The position numbers and the translations under genes were made by a program. From an uncultured Oceanisphaera sp. (GTDB taxonomy: Bacteria > Pseudomonadota > Gammaproteobacteria > Enterobacterales > Aeromonadaceae), in assembly GCF_947495715.1 (NCBI RefSeq), contig NZ_CANLZU010000018.1, positions 1 to 64,000 on the forward strand: a stretch of DNA of 64,000 nucleotides. The letters are read 5' to 3'. Below, in pieces: positions 62,686 to 64,000 of this stretch (its first letter is position 1; every line of letters begins with the position of its first letter). A model generated the notes under the pieces. It made no database searches and was not told the DNA's origin. It worked only from the letters and a program-made list of their open reading frames with translations.

Positions 62686-63690
62686 TTACTCCCTTGCGGC
62701 GCTGGCCAGCAGCAGGGCGGCTTTTTCTTCGGCGCTGATAAAGGCCATGGCCAGGGCGTTTTCCTGACACCGGCGGGTCTGCACCGGCGTCAGGCCGGTG
62801 GCCAGCGCGGCATCGGTATATTCATGACGCAGCTCTATGCCCTGTACCGCCGGGTCGTCGGTATTCAGACAAACTGACAGGCCTTTTTCCAGAAAGCGGT
62901 GAATGGGATGGCTGCTCAGCTCGGTGACCGTGCTGGTCTGCAGGTTGGAGGTCAGACAGGTTTCGATACCGATGCGTTGCTTGGCCAGATAGTCGAGCAG
63001 GGATTCGTCCTGTACCGCTTTTACCCCGTGGCCGATGCGCTCGGCACCCAGCTCCCGAATGGCCTGCCAGACGCTGTTACTGCCCGCCGCTTCACCGGCG
63101 TGCACCGTGATATGCAGACCGGCGTCGCGCACCCGTCGAAAGTGCTCTTCGAACAGCCCGCCGGGAAACCCCAACTCGTCACCGGCCAGATCCATGGCGA
63201 TGAGTTTGTCCTTGTGGGCCAGACAGGCGGCCAGCTCTCGTTCGCAGGCCTGTTGGCCGAAGGTGCGACTCATGATGCCGATCAGCTTGACCGGTACGCC
63301 GAAGTCGCGGCTGCCGGCGGCCACCCCGTCGATCACCGCTTCCACCACGCCCTCGGGGTCGAGGTGGTGGCTCATCGCCATGTAGCCGGGGCTGAAGCGC
63401 AGCTCGGCATAGTCGATGCCGGCGCGTTGCAGATCCTCGACGTTTTCATAGGCGACCCGACGGCAGGCATCGTAACTGCCCAGCACCCTGACGCCCCAGT
63501 CCAGTTTGGCGAGAAACGACATCAGATCCGGTGCATTATCCCTTACCTGCACATGAGGGCGCAGCCCCGCCAGGGTGGTGGCGGGCAGCGCCATGTCAAA
63601 GCGCTGGCCCAGTTCCAGTATGGTGGCGGGACGGATATTGCCATCCAGATGACGGTGCAGGTCGAGCAGGGGCAGACTGGGATCTATCAT
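62686..63690 (-). CDS. add: Adenosine deaminase
   Basis: A zinc amidohydrolase that deaminates adenosine to inosine for purine salvage. At 334 aa (E. coli 333) the zinc and catalytic motifs are [23 protein letters not shown] and [11 protein letters not shown] 63690 ([14 protein letters not shown]) has GAGGAAAT upstream. Its C-terminus runs up to hairpin element copy 4. Confidence 0.95.
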   Translation of the reverse strand: MIDPSLPLLDLHRHLDGNIRPATILELGQRFDMALPATTLAGLRPHVQVRDNAPDLMSFLAKLDWGVRVLGSYDACRRVAYENVEDLQRAGIDYAELRFSPGYMAMSHHLDPEGVVEAVIDGVAAGSRDFGVPVKLIGIMSRTFGQQACERELAACLAHKDKLIAMDLAGDELGFPGGLFEEHFRRVRDAGLHITVHAGEAAGSNSVWQAIRELGAERIGHGVKAVQDESLLDYLAKQRIGIETCLTSNLQTSTVTELSSHPIHRFLEKGLSVCLNTDDPAVQGIELRHEYTDAALATGLTPVQTRRCQENALAMAFISAEEKAALLLASAARE

Positions 63691-63715
63691 GGCATTTCCT
63701 CGTGGTGTGGAGCCG

Positions 63716-64000
63716 TTAGTCTTTATCCTCGGCCAAATGGTCTTCACCATGCAACTCTTTCAGCTTGCGGGTCAGGGTATTGCGACCCCAGCCGAGCAGA
63801 CGGGCGGCGTCCTGTTTGTGACCCTGAGTATGGGTCAGGGCACAGTCGAGCAGGATGCGTTCGAAGTCGGGCAGGGCATGAGCCAGCAGATGTTGATGAC
63901 CCAGGGCCAGTTCTTGCCGGGCCCAGTCCTGCAGCGCCTGACGCCAGTCTTGCGTGGCGCCGCTTTTGTCTTTCTCCCGTTCCTTTTGCATCAGCTCGGG
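63716..64000 (-). CDS. glnG: Nitrogen regulator NtrC (GlnG), C-terminal part
   Basis: Only the last ~94 codons are inside; the frame stays open at the right edge (PELMQKE...). The end carries the Fis-type DNA-binding helix-turn-helix [27 protein letters not shown], matching remembered E. coli NtrC almost exactly. The AAA+ and receiver domains lie beyond the window. It is read in the same direction as add, 25 bp upstream of it. Confidence 0.92.
   Translation of the reverse strand, partial: PELMQKEREKDKSGATQDWRQALQDWARQELALGHQHLLAHALPDFERILLDCALTHTQGHKQDAARLLGWGRNTLTRKLKELHGEDHLAEDKD

Noticed and set aside
1-64000. CRISPR array, prophage, toxin-antitoxin or restriction system
   Set aside because: No regularly spaced repeats and no matching protein families; the dispersed repeats are irregular and intergenic.

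Overview
The window is chromosomal DNA from a gammaproteobacterium. It starts inside a 5S rRNA gene, at the end of an rrn operon, and stops inside the last ~95 codons of glnG (ntrC). Gene content and order match the E. coli 85-87 min regions (ilvGMEDA, hemCDXY, cyaA-cyaY, lysA-dapF-xerC-yigB-uvrD, recQ, srkA-dsbA, polA, engB, yihI-hemN-glnG). The order is rearranged, and genes typical of marine relatives are added: a seven-gene Mrp Na+/H+ antiporter, DUF3630, DUF2489 and a urea transporter. Together with the GC-rich codon use this suggests a marine member of the Aeromonadales (Oceanimonas/Oceanisphaera/Zobellella-like). That placement is inference and was not tested.

Layout. 1-5.4 kb: 5S rRNA, ccoG, srkA-dsbA, a small unknown gene and comM. 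5.6-12.2 kb: a branched-chain amino acid operon (ilvL leader/attenuator, ilvG-M-E-D-A). 12.3-14.0 kb: a urea transporter overlapping a beta-hydroxyacid dehydrogenase. 14.4-18.4 kb: hemCDXY on the minus strand, divergent from cyaA (TTG start, likely CRP site). 21-29 kb: cyaY, lptM, lysA, dapF, DUF484, xerC, yigB, uvrD. 29-36.7 kb: a LysE-type exporter, an AraC regulator, rarD, recQ, a small cytochrome c, selO, a DUF3630 gene, and yhhQ behind a putative preQ1 riboswitch. 36.7-42 kb: an unknown periplasmic protein, a RyhB small RNA with Fur box, elbB, a MITE-like foldback element, a DnaA-box/GATC cluster and polA. 42-49 kb: TPP riboswitch-thiD and mrpABCDEFG. 49-57 kb: a signalling cluster (REC, REC-HDOD and HPt-REC-GGDEF facing two histidine kinases). 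57-64 kb: rsuA, engB, cytochrome c4, a methyltransferase, yihI, DUF2489, hemN, add and glnG.

The structure the genes do not explain lies in the intergenic spaces. Four copies of a ~270-400 bp compound-hairpin element, plus a related fifth, sit at 14.1, 25.4, 26.7, 37.4 and 62.4 kb. Their inner stems differ between copies but stay complementary, and nearly all small loops carry GGA or its complement TCC. One repeated hairpin resembles the known CsrA-binding consensus. Other regulatory finds are the RyhB gene, the oriC-like cluster upstream of polA, the complete ilv attenuator and the preQ1 switch. I see no prophage, CRISPR array, transposase gene or defence locus.
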